In this document: positions 1 through 7,716 of the stretch, piece after piece
Position numbering within the stretch: the stretch's first letter is position 1
Layout of the letters: every line of letters begins with the position of its first letter
Assembly: GCA_046304755.1 (NCBI GenBank)
Contig: JBKCDO010000019.1
Coordinates: 1 to 14,500 of the forward strand
Reading direction: 5' to 3'
Length of the DNA: 14,500 bases
DNA from: JAIBBG01 sp046304755
Lineage (GTDB): Bacteria > Bacteroidota > Bacteroidia > Flavobacteriales_D > Sanyastnellaceae
The notes under the pieces: generated by a model
Told to the model about the DNA's origin: nothing
Databases searched by the model: none
Seen by the model: only the letters and a program-made list of their open reading frames with translations
Made by a program: the position numbers and the translations under genes

Positions 1-37
1 CGCCCCTCTTATGAAACTCCCCCCGTTCATTACTCCC

Positions 38-105
38 TCACCCTTCACCCCTCATCCTTCACCCCTTTCGCCTTATCTTCGCTCATAATCTGAAACCCCT
101 CACCC
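38..105. repeat. TCACCCY heptad repeat in CT-rich leader
   Basis: Four consecutive 7-bp units lie at 38-44 (TCACCCT), 45-51 (TCACCCC), 52-58 (TCATCCT) and 59-65 (TCACCCC). A fifth unit, TCACCCC, lies at 99-105 immediately before the ATG at 108. The plus strand of this 107-nt leader is strongly pyrimidine-rich. I see no gene, no Shine-Dalgarno sequence and no clear TANNTTTG box here. The array is short and could be simple low-complexity DNA, but its period of 7 matches the heptad arrays elsewhere in the window. Confidence 0.55.
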
Positions 106-107
106 CT

Positions 108-2300
108 ATGAAGCAATCCATACTGCTCACCTTGGCCCTCATCTGTAGCGCCTGCGTTTCTGCTCAATCCCTCACACCCACAGTAATTGCTACAGCGGGC
201 TTCGGCTATGCTTCGCCGGAGTTGCAGGTCGATATGACGGTCGGTGAAACCTTCCTCCCCACGCTGCAAACGCCCGATGTGATCCTTACCCAAGGCTTTC
301 ATCAGCCGGTGGCACAGCAGCAAGGTGGCGGTTGCATCGATGTGTCGCAGATTAACCCGGAGATTATATGTCCTGCAGTGATTGATCCTGTATGCGGCTG
401 CGATGGTGTGACTTACGATAATTCGTGTATCGCTCAATTTGTCTTCGGGGTAACTTCATTCACTCCCGGCGAGTGTTCAAGTGGTCAAATCCCCGGTTGC
501 CTCTCACCCGAAGCGTGTAACTATAATCCTGAGGCTACCACCGACGACGGATCATGTTTGTTCGTGGACCTTCCTTGCGACGACGGTGATCCGTTTACGG
601 TGGATTTTGTAAACGAAAACTGCGAGTGCGTGGGTGAGATCGATGGTTGTCTCGACAGCTTGGCGTGTAACTATAATCCCGATGCGACGATTGAATTTTT
701 CTCATTCTGCTCTTACGTCGGTGATTTCTGCTTCGATGGCAACGACCAAACCATTGACGACGTATACCAAACCGATTGCACCTGCGCAGGTTTGTTGCTC
801 GGTTGCATTACTCCGGGAGCGTGTAATTATGATGTGAATGCATCCGTGAGTGACAACTCATGCATATTCCCCGGTGATGCCTGCAATGATAACAATGCCT
901 CCACGGTGGAGGATATGATCACGGCTGACTGCGTGTGTATGGGGCTGCTCACGGGTTGTACCAATGCTGATGCGTGCAACTACAATGCTGCCGCTTCAAT
1001 TGACGACGGCGCATGCGTACTCGTGGGAGATCAGTGTAACGACGCCAACGAACAAACGGTGAACGATATCATTCAGGCTGATTGTTCATGCTTAGGATTG
1101 CTCCAAGGCTGCATGGATGCCGCGGCGTGCAACTATGATATGAACGCACAAGTCGATAACGGTACGTGCACCTTCCCGGGTTATCCTTGCAATGATGGGG
1201 ACTTCACCACAGACAATGACACACTCAATGTGGATTGTGTTTGTGTGGGCGAACCCAATGGACTTATCCCCGGGTGTACGGCAATGGAAGCATGTAACTA
1301 CAATCCTGCTGCCACCGTCGATGATCAAACCTGTTACTTCCCGGGTGATGCGTGCGATGACGCAAACTCCATGACCGATTTTGATCTCTACGATGTTGAC
1401 TGTGTTTGCGTAGGTCAGTTGTTGGGTTGCACCAACAACGCAGCCTGTAACTATAATGACATGGCTCAAATCGACGATGCCTCGTGTACCTTCCCCGGCG
1501 AACCATGCGATGATGGCCTGAGTGAAACTGTTAATGACGTATATGGAAGCGATTGTGTTTGCTTCGGCGAATTCGTTGTCATCGAAGGATGCACCGTGGT
1601 GGGCGCTTGCAACTACGACGCAAGTGCAACAGTAGATAACGGCACGTGTTATTTCCCGGGTGACAACTGTGATGATGGTTTATCAGAAACCATCAATGAC
1701 GTTTATGGTCCTGATTGCATGTGTGTAGGAGTTATCGTTGAAATTATCGGCTGTACGGTTGTTGAAGCATGTAACTACAATCCTGAGGCCGGCTTCGATG
1801 ACGGCTCTTGCGTGTTCATTGGTGATGCGTGCGATGATGGAAACATGATGACCATCAACGATGTGATTACTGCAGATTGCGGTTGCGCCGGTGAAGTGGC
1901 AAGTTTGCCTGGCTGTACCGATGTAGCAGCGTGTAATTATAACTCAGCAGCGAATCAGGACGATGGTTCGTGCTTCTACGTAGGCGATCCGTGTGATGAT
2001 GGCGATGCCACTACTTCAAACGATGCCTACAATGCAAACTGCGAATGTGAAGGAACTACCTCCATCGCTGAACTGGAGACCACATACAACGTTTACCCCA
2101 ACCCGGCCGCGAGCGAAGTGTTCGTCACGGTGAATGGCGGAGCACCTGCAGCAGTCACAGTATTTGATGCTTCCGGGCGTTTGCTCTTCAGCGTGCAGCG
2201 CACCTCGCGCGTGGACATTAGCACGCTTGCAGCGGGAGTTTACACGCTGGAAATTCAGCATGGAGCAGCGAGTCGACGTGAGCAGGTCATCAAGCAATAG
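108..2300 (+). CDS. Secreted Kazal-domain protein with ten 6-Cys repeats and T9SS tail
   Basis: This is a 730-residue secreted, probably cell-surface protein. Residues 1-19 form a signal peptide (cleavage near VSA|QS). Residues about 22-70 are an N-terminal region common in Bacteroidota secreted proteins, with TVGE and the closing LTQGFHQP. Residues 76-123 are a Kazal-type inhibitor domain: C88-PAVIDPVCGCDGVTY, with C96, C98, C107 and C123. Residues 130 to about 650 hold ten repeats of 50-55 residues, each with six Cys, built from an ACNYNPxAxxDDGSC half and a GDxCDDGxxxTxND...DCxCxG half. Residues 660-730 are a T9SS type A sorting domain (YPNPA..., GxLLFS, LAAGVYTLEI). Known: such tails direct export by T9SS and are removed. 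Inferred: a disulfide-rich, acidic, perhaps calcium-binding stalk carrying a protease inhibitor. No catalytic domain is visible and the target protease is unknown. The gene is monocistronic by position. Confidence 0.9.
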   Translation: MKQSILLTLALICSACVSAQSLTPTVIATAGFGYASPELQVDMTVGETFLPTLQTPDVILTQGFHQPVAQQQGGGCIDVSQINPEIICPAVIDPVCGCDGVTYDNSCIAQFVFGVTSFTPGECSSGQIPGCLSPEACNYNPEATTDDGSCLFVDLPCDDGDPFTVDFVNENCECVGEIDGCLDSLACNYNPDATIEFFSFCSYVGDFCFDGNDQTIDDVYQTDCTCAGLLLGCITPGACNYDVNASVSDNSCIFPGDACNDNNASTVEDMITADCVCMGLLTGCTNADACNYNAAASIDDGACVLVGDQCNDANEQTVNDIIQADCSCLGLLQGCMDAAACNYDMNAQVDNGTCTFPGYPCNDGDFTTDNDTLNVDCVCVGEPNGLIPGCTAMEACNYNPAATVDDQTCYFPGDACDDANSMTDFDLYDVDCVCVGQLLGCTNNAACNYNDMAQIDDASCTFPGEPCDDGLSETVNDVYGSDCVCFGEFVVIEGCTVVGACNYDASATVDNGTCYFPGDNCDDGLSETINDVYGPDCMCVGVIVEIIGCTVVEACNYNPEAGFDDGSCVFIGDACDDGNMMTINDVITADCGCAGEVASLPGCTDVAACNYNSAANQDDGSCFYVGDPCDDGDATTSNDAYNANCECEGTTSIAELETTYNVYPNPAASEVFVTVNGGAPAAVTVFDASGRLLFSVQRTSRVDISTLAAGVYTLEIQHGAASRREQVIKQ

Positions 2301-2311
2301 TTTGTAGGGGG

Positions 2312-2381
2312 ACTGGGGACTGGGGACTGAGTACTGGGTACTGAGTACTGGGTACTGAGTGCTGGGTACTGAGGACTGAGT
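2312..2381. repeat. Ten-unit ACTGGGG/ACTGAGT heptad array
   Basis: Ten head-to-tail 7-bp units run from 2312 to 2381. In order they read ACTGGGG, ACTGGGG, ACTGAGT, ACTGGGT, ACTGAGT, ACTGGGT, ACTGAGT, GCTGGGT, ACTGAGG, ACTGAGT. The array begins 11 nt after the stop codon of the secreted-protein gene. Its first third is the left arm of a long inverted repeat with 2448-2478. The family recurs at 14231-14297. The period is exact, with substitutions only and no indels. Confidence 0.9.
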
Positions 2382-2478
2382 ACCGGTTATTTGCTCGGGA
2401 GTATTGGCTGCGAGATGATAGTTACTGATTGTGCTACGGATGCCCCTTCAGTCCCCAGTACTCAGTCCCCAGTCCCCA
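2314..2478. repeat. Long inverted repeat built from heptads
   Basis: The left arm 2314-2344 is complementary to the right arm 2448-2478 at 30 of 31 positions. The inner break is one mismatch (2339 against 2453), and 25 bp (2314-2338 with 2454-2478) pair perfectly. About 100 nt lie between the arms: the rest of the heptad array and 65 nt of unique sequence. As RNA this would be a very stable stem at the 3' end of the secreted-protein transcript, and it could act as a 3' stabiliser or terminator. There is no clear U-tract at either base, so intrinsic termination is uncertain. It lacks a transposase and visible target-site duplications. Confidence 0.85.
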
Positions 2479-2483
2479 TTGTT

Positions 2484-2515
2484 TGTTTACAACCTCGCGT
2501 TCGCTGTTTATAACC
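2484..2515. promoter_or_regulatory. Paired direct repeat TGTTTAYAACC, possible operator
   Basis: TGTTTACAACC at 2484-2494 recurs as TGTTTATAACC at 2505-2515, with one mismatch in 11 and a start-to-start spacing of 21 bp, two helical turns. The pair lies 131-162 nt upstream of the mutS GTG. Helically phased direct repeats often bind a dimeric or tandem regulator. Nothing in the window identifies one, and two short copies could occur by chance. Confidence 0.3.
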
Positions 2516-2580
2516 CAACATCGAAAAGCACGAAAGGTCATCTAGCTTTGACCCCGAAACGATTTTTACATGATTGCAAG

Positions 2581-2613
2581 ACTGCCGTTCACAGAAATGT
2601 AGCGGCAGTTTTG
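2581..2613 (+). terminator. Terminator-like hairpin upstream of mutS
   Basis: ACTGCCG at 2581-2587 pairs perfectly with CGGCAGT at 2602-2608 across a 14-nt loop and is followed by TTTGCTTTTTA. The order stem then T-rich tract on the plus strand fits an intrinsic terminator for transcripts arriving from the left, or an attenuator in front of mutS. The stem is short (7 bp) and the T-run is interrupted. It also covers codons 3-12 of the extended mutS frame, which argues against the ATG at 2574 as the start. Confidence 0.5.
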
Positions 2614-2620
2614 CTTTTTA

Positions 2621-2628
2621 TACCTTTG
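2621..2628 (+). promoter_or_regulatory. Possible mutS -7 box TACCTTTG
   Basis: TACCTTTG matches the Bacteroidota -7 consensus TANNTTTG. Transcription would begin about 6 nt downstream, leaving a leader of roughly 12 nt before the GTG at 2646. At the expected 19-nt spacing upstream (2598-2601) the sequence is TGTA rather than TTTG, so the -33 element is weak or missing. This is a tentative assignment. Confidence 0.35.
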
Positions 2629-2645
2629 AGGTCAACGAAATTACC

Positions 2646-5288
2646 GTGAGCACTGTCGACGAAAAAGATACCTCCTCTGTTGTAGAAACCCCGCTGATGA
2701 AGCAGTACAACAGCATCAAGGTGAAATATCCTGATGCACTGTTGTTGTTTCGCGTGGGTGATTTCTATGAGACGTTTGGCGAAGATGCAGTGAAGGCGTC
2801 CCGCATCTTGGGTATCGTGCTCACCAAACGGAAGAACGGTGCTGCGGCTTATATCGAGCTTGCCGGGTTTCCGCATCATTCACTCGATACCTATTTGCCG
2901 AAGCTCGTGCGTGCCGGCAATCGTGTAGCTATCTGCGATCAACTCGAAGATCCCAAGCTCACCAAGAAAATCGTAAAGCGCGGTATCACTGAGCTGGTGA
3001 CGCCCGGTGTTTCTTACAACGAGAAAACACTCGATACGCGCAGCAATACCTTTCTCGCCGCCGTGACGCATCACGCCGGAATGTGGGGTGTCGCATTCTT
3101 AGATATTTCTACAGGAGAATTTCTTACTGCTCAAGGCAGTCAGGAATACGTCGATAAACTCCTGCAAAGTTTTCGTCCGAGCGAAGTGTTGTATCAAAAG
3201 AATACCGACGCGAAATTCAAAGAAGCGTTTGGCGATAAGTTCTTCACCTTTCGTTTGGATGATTGGGTGTTCACGCACGAATTCGGGAGTGAGATCCTCA
3301 ACAAACATTTTGAAACCCGCAGCCTGAAAGGCTTTGGTGTAGAAGAACTCAAAGCAGGGATTGTTGCTGCAGGCGCCGTGCTGCATTACCTGAGTGAGAC
3401 ACAACACGATCGCGTTGATCACATCCGCGGTCTTTCCCGCATTGAAGAAGATCAATACGTATGGCTGGATCGCTTCACGATTCGCAACCTGGAACTGGTG
3501 AGCAGTGCCAATGAAAGTGCTACAACGCTGTTGCATATTTTGGATCATACCGTGACGCCAATGGGTTCGCGATTGCTGCGCCGTTGGTTGTTGTTGCCGT
3601 TAAAAGATGAACCACGCATTCTCAAGCGTCAGGCGGTAGTGTCGCATTTTGTGACGCATCAGGATCAACGGGAAGCGTGGAATACAGAGCTCAAATCCAT
3701 TGGTGATTTGGAGCGTCTCATTTCGAAAGTTTCTGTTGGAAGAATCGCTCCACGCGAGGTGCATCATATTCGCCGTGCGCTCGATTGCATTGCTCCTTTG
3801 AAGACTTACTTGGAGCAATCGCAAAGCCCTGAACTCGCGCATTTGGGATCACAGCTCAATGCGTGTGATGCTATTCGCGAGCGCATTGCGCGTGAGTTGC
3901 ATGCTGACGCGCCTATGGCTGTAAACAAAGGCAACGTCATTGCCGATGGTGTAGACGCAGAACTGGATGAATATCGCGGACTGGTGTTTCATGGCAAAGA
4001 TCACCTGCAAAAAATTCAGGACCGCGAAAGCGATCGCACAGGGATTCCATCGCTGAAGATTTCATTCAACAACGTTTTTGGCTATTACCTTGAAGTGCGT
4101 AATACGCATAAGGACAAAGTGCCGAACGATTGGATACGCAAGCAAACCCTCACGCAAGCGGAACGATACATCACGGAAGAGTTGAAAGAGTATGAGGGTA
4201 AAATTCTCGGCGCTGAAGAGAAAATGTCTTCTATCGAATTGCGACTGTTCAATGAACTTGTTGCATCGATTGCTGAGTTTACCGCAGCGATTCAACTCAA
4301 TGCGCAAATCATCGGACAGCTCGATGCGCTGATGAGTCTCGCCGGTGCTGCTATTCGCAATAATTACGTGCGACCTGCTATTCATGGCGGAACAGCGCTC
4401 AAGATTGTAGAAGGTCGTCATCCCGTAATAGAATTGGCGCTTCCTGCCGGTGAAGTTTATGTGAGCAACGATGTGTATCTCGACAACGAAACACAACAAA
4501 TGATGATGATTACCGGTCCCAACATGTCGGGTAAAAGCGCCGTGCTTCGTCAAACAGCACTCATTGTCATCATGGCGCAGATGGGAGGATTTGTGCCGGC
4601 GCGTGCCGCGGATATCGGACTCGTGGATAAGATCTTCACGCGTGTTGGTGCGAGCGATAACATCAGCAGTGGGGAATCAACGTTCATGGTGGAGATGAAT
4701 GAGACGGCCAGTATCCTCAACAATCTTTCTGATCGCAGTTTGGTGTTACTGGATGAAATCGGTCGCGGTACTTCTACCTATGACGGCGTCAGTATCGCTT
4801 GGGCTATTGCAGAGTATCTGCATGAATTCCCGAAGGCGAGAGCCAAGACGTTGTTCGCCACACATTACCATGAGCTCAACGAAATGTGTCACACGTTTTC
4901 GCGCATTCACAACTTTAATGTGAGCGTGAAGGAGGTGGGTAATAAAGTCATCTTCCTGCGCAAACTTCAACAAGGCGGGAGCAATCACAGTTTTGGAATA
5001 CACGTAGCGCGCATGGCGGGGATGCCGGTGAGAGTGCTCGAGCGTGCGAAAGAAATTCTCGCGCACTTGGAGAAAACACATCGTCAGGATAATAGAGAAG
5101 AAACCGCAGGCATTGCTTCAGCGAAAGCAGAGAGCGCTCATGCGCAACTCAGTTTCTTCCAACTCGATGATCCTGTGTTGGCGCAGATTCGCGAAGAAAT
5201 ACTCAACATCGACATCAATAATCTAACGCCTGTCGAGGCCTTGATGAAGCTGAATGAGATTAAGAAGTTGCTCTTAGGTCGAGGCTAG
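2646..5288 (+). CDS. mutS: DNA mismatch repair ATPase MutS
   Basis: MutS, 880 residues from this start, recognises mismatches and small loops and recruits MutL (not in this window). The N-terminal mismatch-binding domain has the F40-Y-E42 motif in GDFYETFG. Connector, lever (core) and clamp domains follow. The ATPase has Walker A TGPNMSGKS (623-631) and Walker B LLDEIGRGTST with D703-E704, then the ATHYHEL motif. The C-terminus (about 835-880) is a short helical dimerisation segment ending in LLLGRG. I chose the GTG because VSTVDEKD...ETPLMKQYN matches the usual N-terminus in relatives. The frame is open to an ATG at 2574, but that would put the start inside the hairpin at 2581-2608 and upstream of the -7 box. 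ATG 2697 is a less likely alternative. All key residues are intact, and the gene appears to be transcribed alone. Confidence 0.97.
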   Translation: MSTVDEKDTSSVVETPLMKQYNSIKVKYPDALLLFRVGDFYETFGEDAVKASRILGIVLTKRKNGAAAYIELAGFPHHSLDTYLPKLVRAGNRVAICDQLEDPKLTKKIVKRGITELVTPGVSYNEKTLDTRSNTFLAAVTHHAGMWGVAFLDISTGEFLTAQGSQEYVDKLLQSFRPSEVLYQKNTDAKFKEAFGDKFFTFRLDDWVFTHEFGSEILNKHFETRSLKGFGVEELKAGIVAAGAVLHYLSETQHDRVDHIRGLSRIEEDQYVWLDRFTIRNLELVSSANESATTLLHILDHTVTPMGSRLLRRWLLLPLKDEPRILKRQAVVSHFVTHQDQREAWNTELKSIGDLERLISKVSVGRIAPREVHHIRRALDCIAPLKTYLEQSQSPELAHLGSQLNACDAIRERIARELHADAPMAVNKGNVIADGVDAELDEYRGLVFHGKDHLQKIQDRESDRTGIPSLKISFNNVFGYYLEVRNTHKDKVPNDWIRKQTLTQAERYITEELKEYEGKILGAEEKMSSIELRLFNELVASIAEFTAAIQLNAQIIGQLDALMSLAGAAIRNNYVRPAIHGGTALKIVEGRHPVIELALPAGEVYVSNDVYLDNETQQMMMITGPNMSGKSAVLRQTALIVIMAQMGGFVPARAADIGLVDKIFTRVGASDNISSGESTFMVEMNETASILNNLSDRSLVLLDEIGRGTSTYDGVSIAWAIAEYLHEFPKARAKTLFATHYHELNEMCHTFSRIHNFNVSVKEVGNKVIFLRKLQQGGSNHSFGIHVARMAGMPVRVLERAKEILAHLEKTHRQDNREETAGIASAKAESAHAQLSFFQLDDPVLAQIREEILNIDINNLTPVEALMKLNEIKKLLLGRG

Positions 5289-5303
5289 TTTGGATACCAA
5301 GAG

Positions 5304-6242
5304 CTAGTGTGGGATTGCGCTGAACTCGGTGCTTAGCCATTGATGTAAATAGCCTGAAAAAATCGATGTTGAACTCAACTGCATGTGATGACCATCTTTG
5401 AATGAAAGTAGGTGCGACATGTAATTGAAGTCGTGGTAGATGACACCTTGCTGCTGGGCCGTTTCGTTCACCATACGATTGAATTCAGGAGCCAATTCAT
5501 TTTCGAAAGCATAGAATTCAGAGGATATAGGCATTCGAATAATCACCACACTTCCCTGAGGCTTTAAGACGCTGATGGTTTTGTTCAGCCAATCGAACCG
5601 TGAAGGATTAAGTTTAAACTTACCGATATCACCGCGTCGGTCACGGATGTTGTTTGCAGCGCGCGCTGCAGCTGTCGTTGAATCAACGGCTACATTTACT
5701 TCCAGCCAACCGTTTTCGTGAAGCGTATTGCTATTGGTGATGATGCCTGTAGAGGAAAGAGCAAGTCTTCCCCAGCCATAGTTGTAGTGGTGAAGCAAGT
5801 ATTCCCAGTTCGGATATCGGTTAAACCAATGGGCACCGTAGAGCTGCCCCTTTTGCTCAATAGGTGAAGTTTCTTTAGCGAGGATGACTTCTCCAAGCGT
5901 ATAGGGTTCCACTGCGATAATGAATAGTCCGTCGGCAGCGTTATTGTCAAGCTTTTCAAGAATTGCACGATGGTAGGTTTCACCAAAGGGACTCGATTGT
6001 GAAGTGAATGCAAAATTGAAGATGGGCGTGGCAAATCCGGATTCAGCGCACCATGACTGCAGGCTATCAGGTTGAATGCCTTGAGCGGCTCTGGAACTGC
6101 CGATAATCAGCGATGGCGCTTGAGGTGTGGTAAATCGTAAATAGAAGTCGTCGGTTTTACCATCAGAAAAAAGTGAAAAGCCAAGATGAAGCAGTCCTGC
6201 GAGAAGCGAAGCGATAGCGATTTTAATGAGGAATATTTTCAT
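5304..6242 (-). CDS. Membrane-anchored SGNH/AlgJ-like protein, partner of MBOAT
   Basis: This 312-residue protein has one N-terminal hydrophobic segment (about 2-25), a signal anchor or uncleaved signal peptide that places the rest in the periplasm. After it comes LIIGSSRAAQG, with G48-S49-S50-R51 at the position of SGNH block I (nucleophile Ser). Near the end is DGHHMQLS, with D283 and H286 spaced as the block V Asp-x-x-His. Family knowledge: such proteins (AlgJ/AlgX/DltD-like) cooperate with a neighbouring MBOAT protein in acylating surface polymers. Here the MBOAT gene ends only 16 nt upstream. The start at 6242 is preferred over the ATG at 6302, which lies inside the MBOAT gene; AAGGAG sits just 1 nt before this ATG, too close for a normal Shine-Dalgarno. 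Function is inferred from two motifs and context. The gene converges on mutS with a 15-nt gap. Confidence 0.7.
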   Translation of the reverse strand: MKIFLIKIAIASLLAGLLHLGFSLFSDGKTDDFYLRFTTPQAPSLIIGSSRAAQGIQPDSLQSWCAESGFATPIFNFAFTSQSSPFGETYHRAILEKLDNNAADGLFIIAVEPYTLGEVILAKETSPIEQKGQLYGAHWFNRYPNWEYLLHHYNYGWGRLALSSTGIITNSNTLHENGWLEVNVAVDSTTAAARAANNIRDRRGDIGKFKLNPSRFDWLNKTISVLKPQGSVVIIRMPISSEFYAFENELAPEFNRMVNETAQQQGVIYHDFNYMSHLLSFKDGHHMQLSSTSIFSGYLHQWLSTEFSAIPH

Positions 6243-6258
6243 GCTCCTTAGGCAGCGC

Positions 6259-7689
6259 TTAAAATTGGAAGTAGATGAATTCTGATTTATTGTAAACCGC
6301 AAAGAAGAATATCATGAGAAAAACCCCTGTATAGGCAAGCCTGCGACGCGTTGGTGAAAGTGATGAAACTTCCAGCGCATGCGGCTTACGACGACCAACC
6401 CATTCAATGGTGATAAAGATGGTGATGAGCACCAGTAATGTGAAATTCGCGTTTTTGGGCAATCCCATGTGTTGCCATGAAAACATGCCTTGTAAATAAG
6501 CTATGGCTTCTGTCATGGTAGCAGAGCGGAAAAAGACCCAAGCCAAGGTTGTCAGCAAAAACGTGAGGCCGATGCTCATGGTGTCTCTCCATGATGGGAG
6601 CACGCGGTCTTCTGCTACAACGGAAAAATAGCGCTTGTTTTTTCCGGTGAGCAATAGGGGAACGAAGAGCAGGGCATTCAAAGCGCCCCACGCGATAAAA
6701 GTCCAATTGGCTCCATGCCAAAATCCGCTGACAACGAAAATGATCATCGTGTTGCGAAAGGTTTTTAGCATTGACCCTTTATTTCCACCCAATGGCTTGT
6801 ACACGTAATCACGGAACCAGGTGGAAAGTGAAATATGCCAGCGGCGCCAGAACTCCGCGATATCACGAGAGAAATACGGGTAGTTGAAATTCTGCATTAA
6901 CCGAAAGCCAAAGAGCTTTGCCGTTCCAAGTGCCATGTTCGAATAACCGGAGAAGTCGCCGTAAATCTGAAAAGAAAATAAAATCGCGCTCAGCCAAAGA
7001 GAGCCTGTCGTCTCATTGGCGTGATTGCCATATACCGCATTGACATAAAGCGCACAGTTGTCGGCAATGACCACTTTGGTAAATAGTCCCCACAATATCT
7101 GGCGCATGCCATCGGAGGCTAATGCCAGGTCAAACTTTTTGGGTGCGTGAAATTGCGGAAGCAGGTTGCCGGCGCGCTCAATTGGTCCGGCAACGAGTTG
7201 AGGAAAGAACATGACATATACCGAATACGTCAAGAAATCCTGCTCGGCTTTTTGCTCCTTGTTGTAAACATCGATGACGTAACTCAAGCTCTGAAACGTA
7301 TGGAAACTTAACCCGATGGGAAGCGCAATTTGAAGCGCTTCGATGGAATAGTTCCAACCAATCAGTTTGGCGAGCGCATTCGTGTTGTCGATGAAAAAAT
7401 TGTAGTACTTGAAGACAAACAGGATGAGGCATGTCGAAATGATGCTCAACCAGAGGAGCCATTTGCGTTTGTTTCCTGCCGTTCGCTCCAGCCAAATGCC
7501 GGCGAAGTAATCAATCACGATAGCGAGAAAAAGAATCAGGATGTACTCCGGAATGAGAAACATGTAGAAGATGCAACTCGAGACCAGCAGTATGAAATTC
7601 TGAAGACGGGTATTGCCTTTCGCGGCAAACCAGAACAGCACGAAAACGATGGGCAGAAAAATCGCGAATTCAAGGGAGTTGAATAGCAT
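6259..7689 (-). CDS. MBOAT family O-acyltransferase (AlgI/DltB-like)
   Basis: This 476-residue polytopic membrane protein has the typical start MLFNSLEFAIFLP. It belongs to the membrane-bound O-acyltransferase family, AlgI/DltB/PatB branch, which moves acyl groups across the membrane onto extracellular polysaccharides. Seen: about ten hydrophobic segments; the motif EFWRRWHISLSTWFRDY with H285; and SGFWHGANWTFIAWG with H325, the invariant catalytic His. LPIGLSFHTFQSLSYVID (123-140) and PQLVAGPIER (163-172) are also family hallmarks. Length is usual. It starts 27 nt after the accC stop and is followed after 16 nt by the SGNH-like gene, so co-transcription is likely. The acceptor polymer cannot be named: no polysaccharide polymerase genes are in the window, so a specific symbol such as algI is not justified. 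Confidence 0.93.
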   Translation of the reverse strand: MLFNSLEFAIFLPIVFVLFWFAAKGNTRLQNFILLVSSCIFYMFLIPEYILILFLAIVIDYFAGIWLERTAGNKRKWLLWLSIISTCLILFVFKYYNFFIDNTNALAKLIGWNYSIEALQIALPIGLSFHTFQSLSYVIDVYNKEQKAEQDFLTYSVYVMFFPQLVAGPIERAGNLLPQFHAPKKFDLALASDGMRQILWGLFTKVVIADNCALYVNAVYGNHANETTGSLWLSAILFSFQIYGDFSGYSNMALGTAKLFGFRLMQNFNYPYFSRDIAEFWRRWHISLSTWFRDYVYKPLGGNKGSMLKTFRNTMIIFVVSGFWHGANWTFIAWGALNALLFVPLLLTGKNKRYFSVVAEDRVLPSWRDTMSIGLTFLLTTLAWVFFRSATMTEAIAYLQGMFSWQHMGLPKNANFTLLVLITIFITIEWVGRRKPHALEVSSLSPTRRRLAYTGVFLMIFFFAVYNKSEFIYFQF

Positions 7690-7716
7690 GGCTCACAGTT
7701 TCGTTAGTGAATATCA

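Noticed and set aside
108..164. Possible lipoprotein signal (two Cys in the signal peptide of the repeat protein)
   Set aside because: Neither Cys has a proper lipobox (needs L/V/I at -3 and a small residue at -1). The VSA|QS type I site and the T9SS tail fit better.
2312..2478. CRISPR array or insertion-sequence remnant
   Set aside because: Units are 7 bp without spacers. No cas or transposase gene, and no target-site duplication seen.
2431..2649. 72-codon plus-strand open frame between the heptad array and mutS
   Set aside because: Runs through the inverted repeat, the direct repeats and the hairpin, and overlaps mutS in another frame. No protein-like character.
4062..4553. 163-codon minus-strand open frame opposite mutS
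   Set aside because: Covers the conserved MutS clamp and Walker A region on the other strand. The translated product looks like noise.
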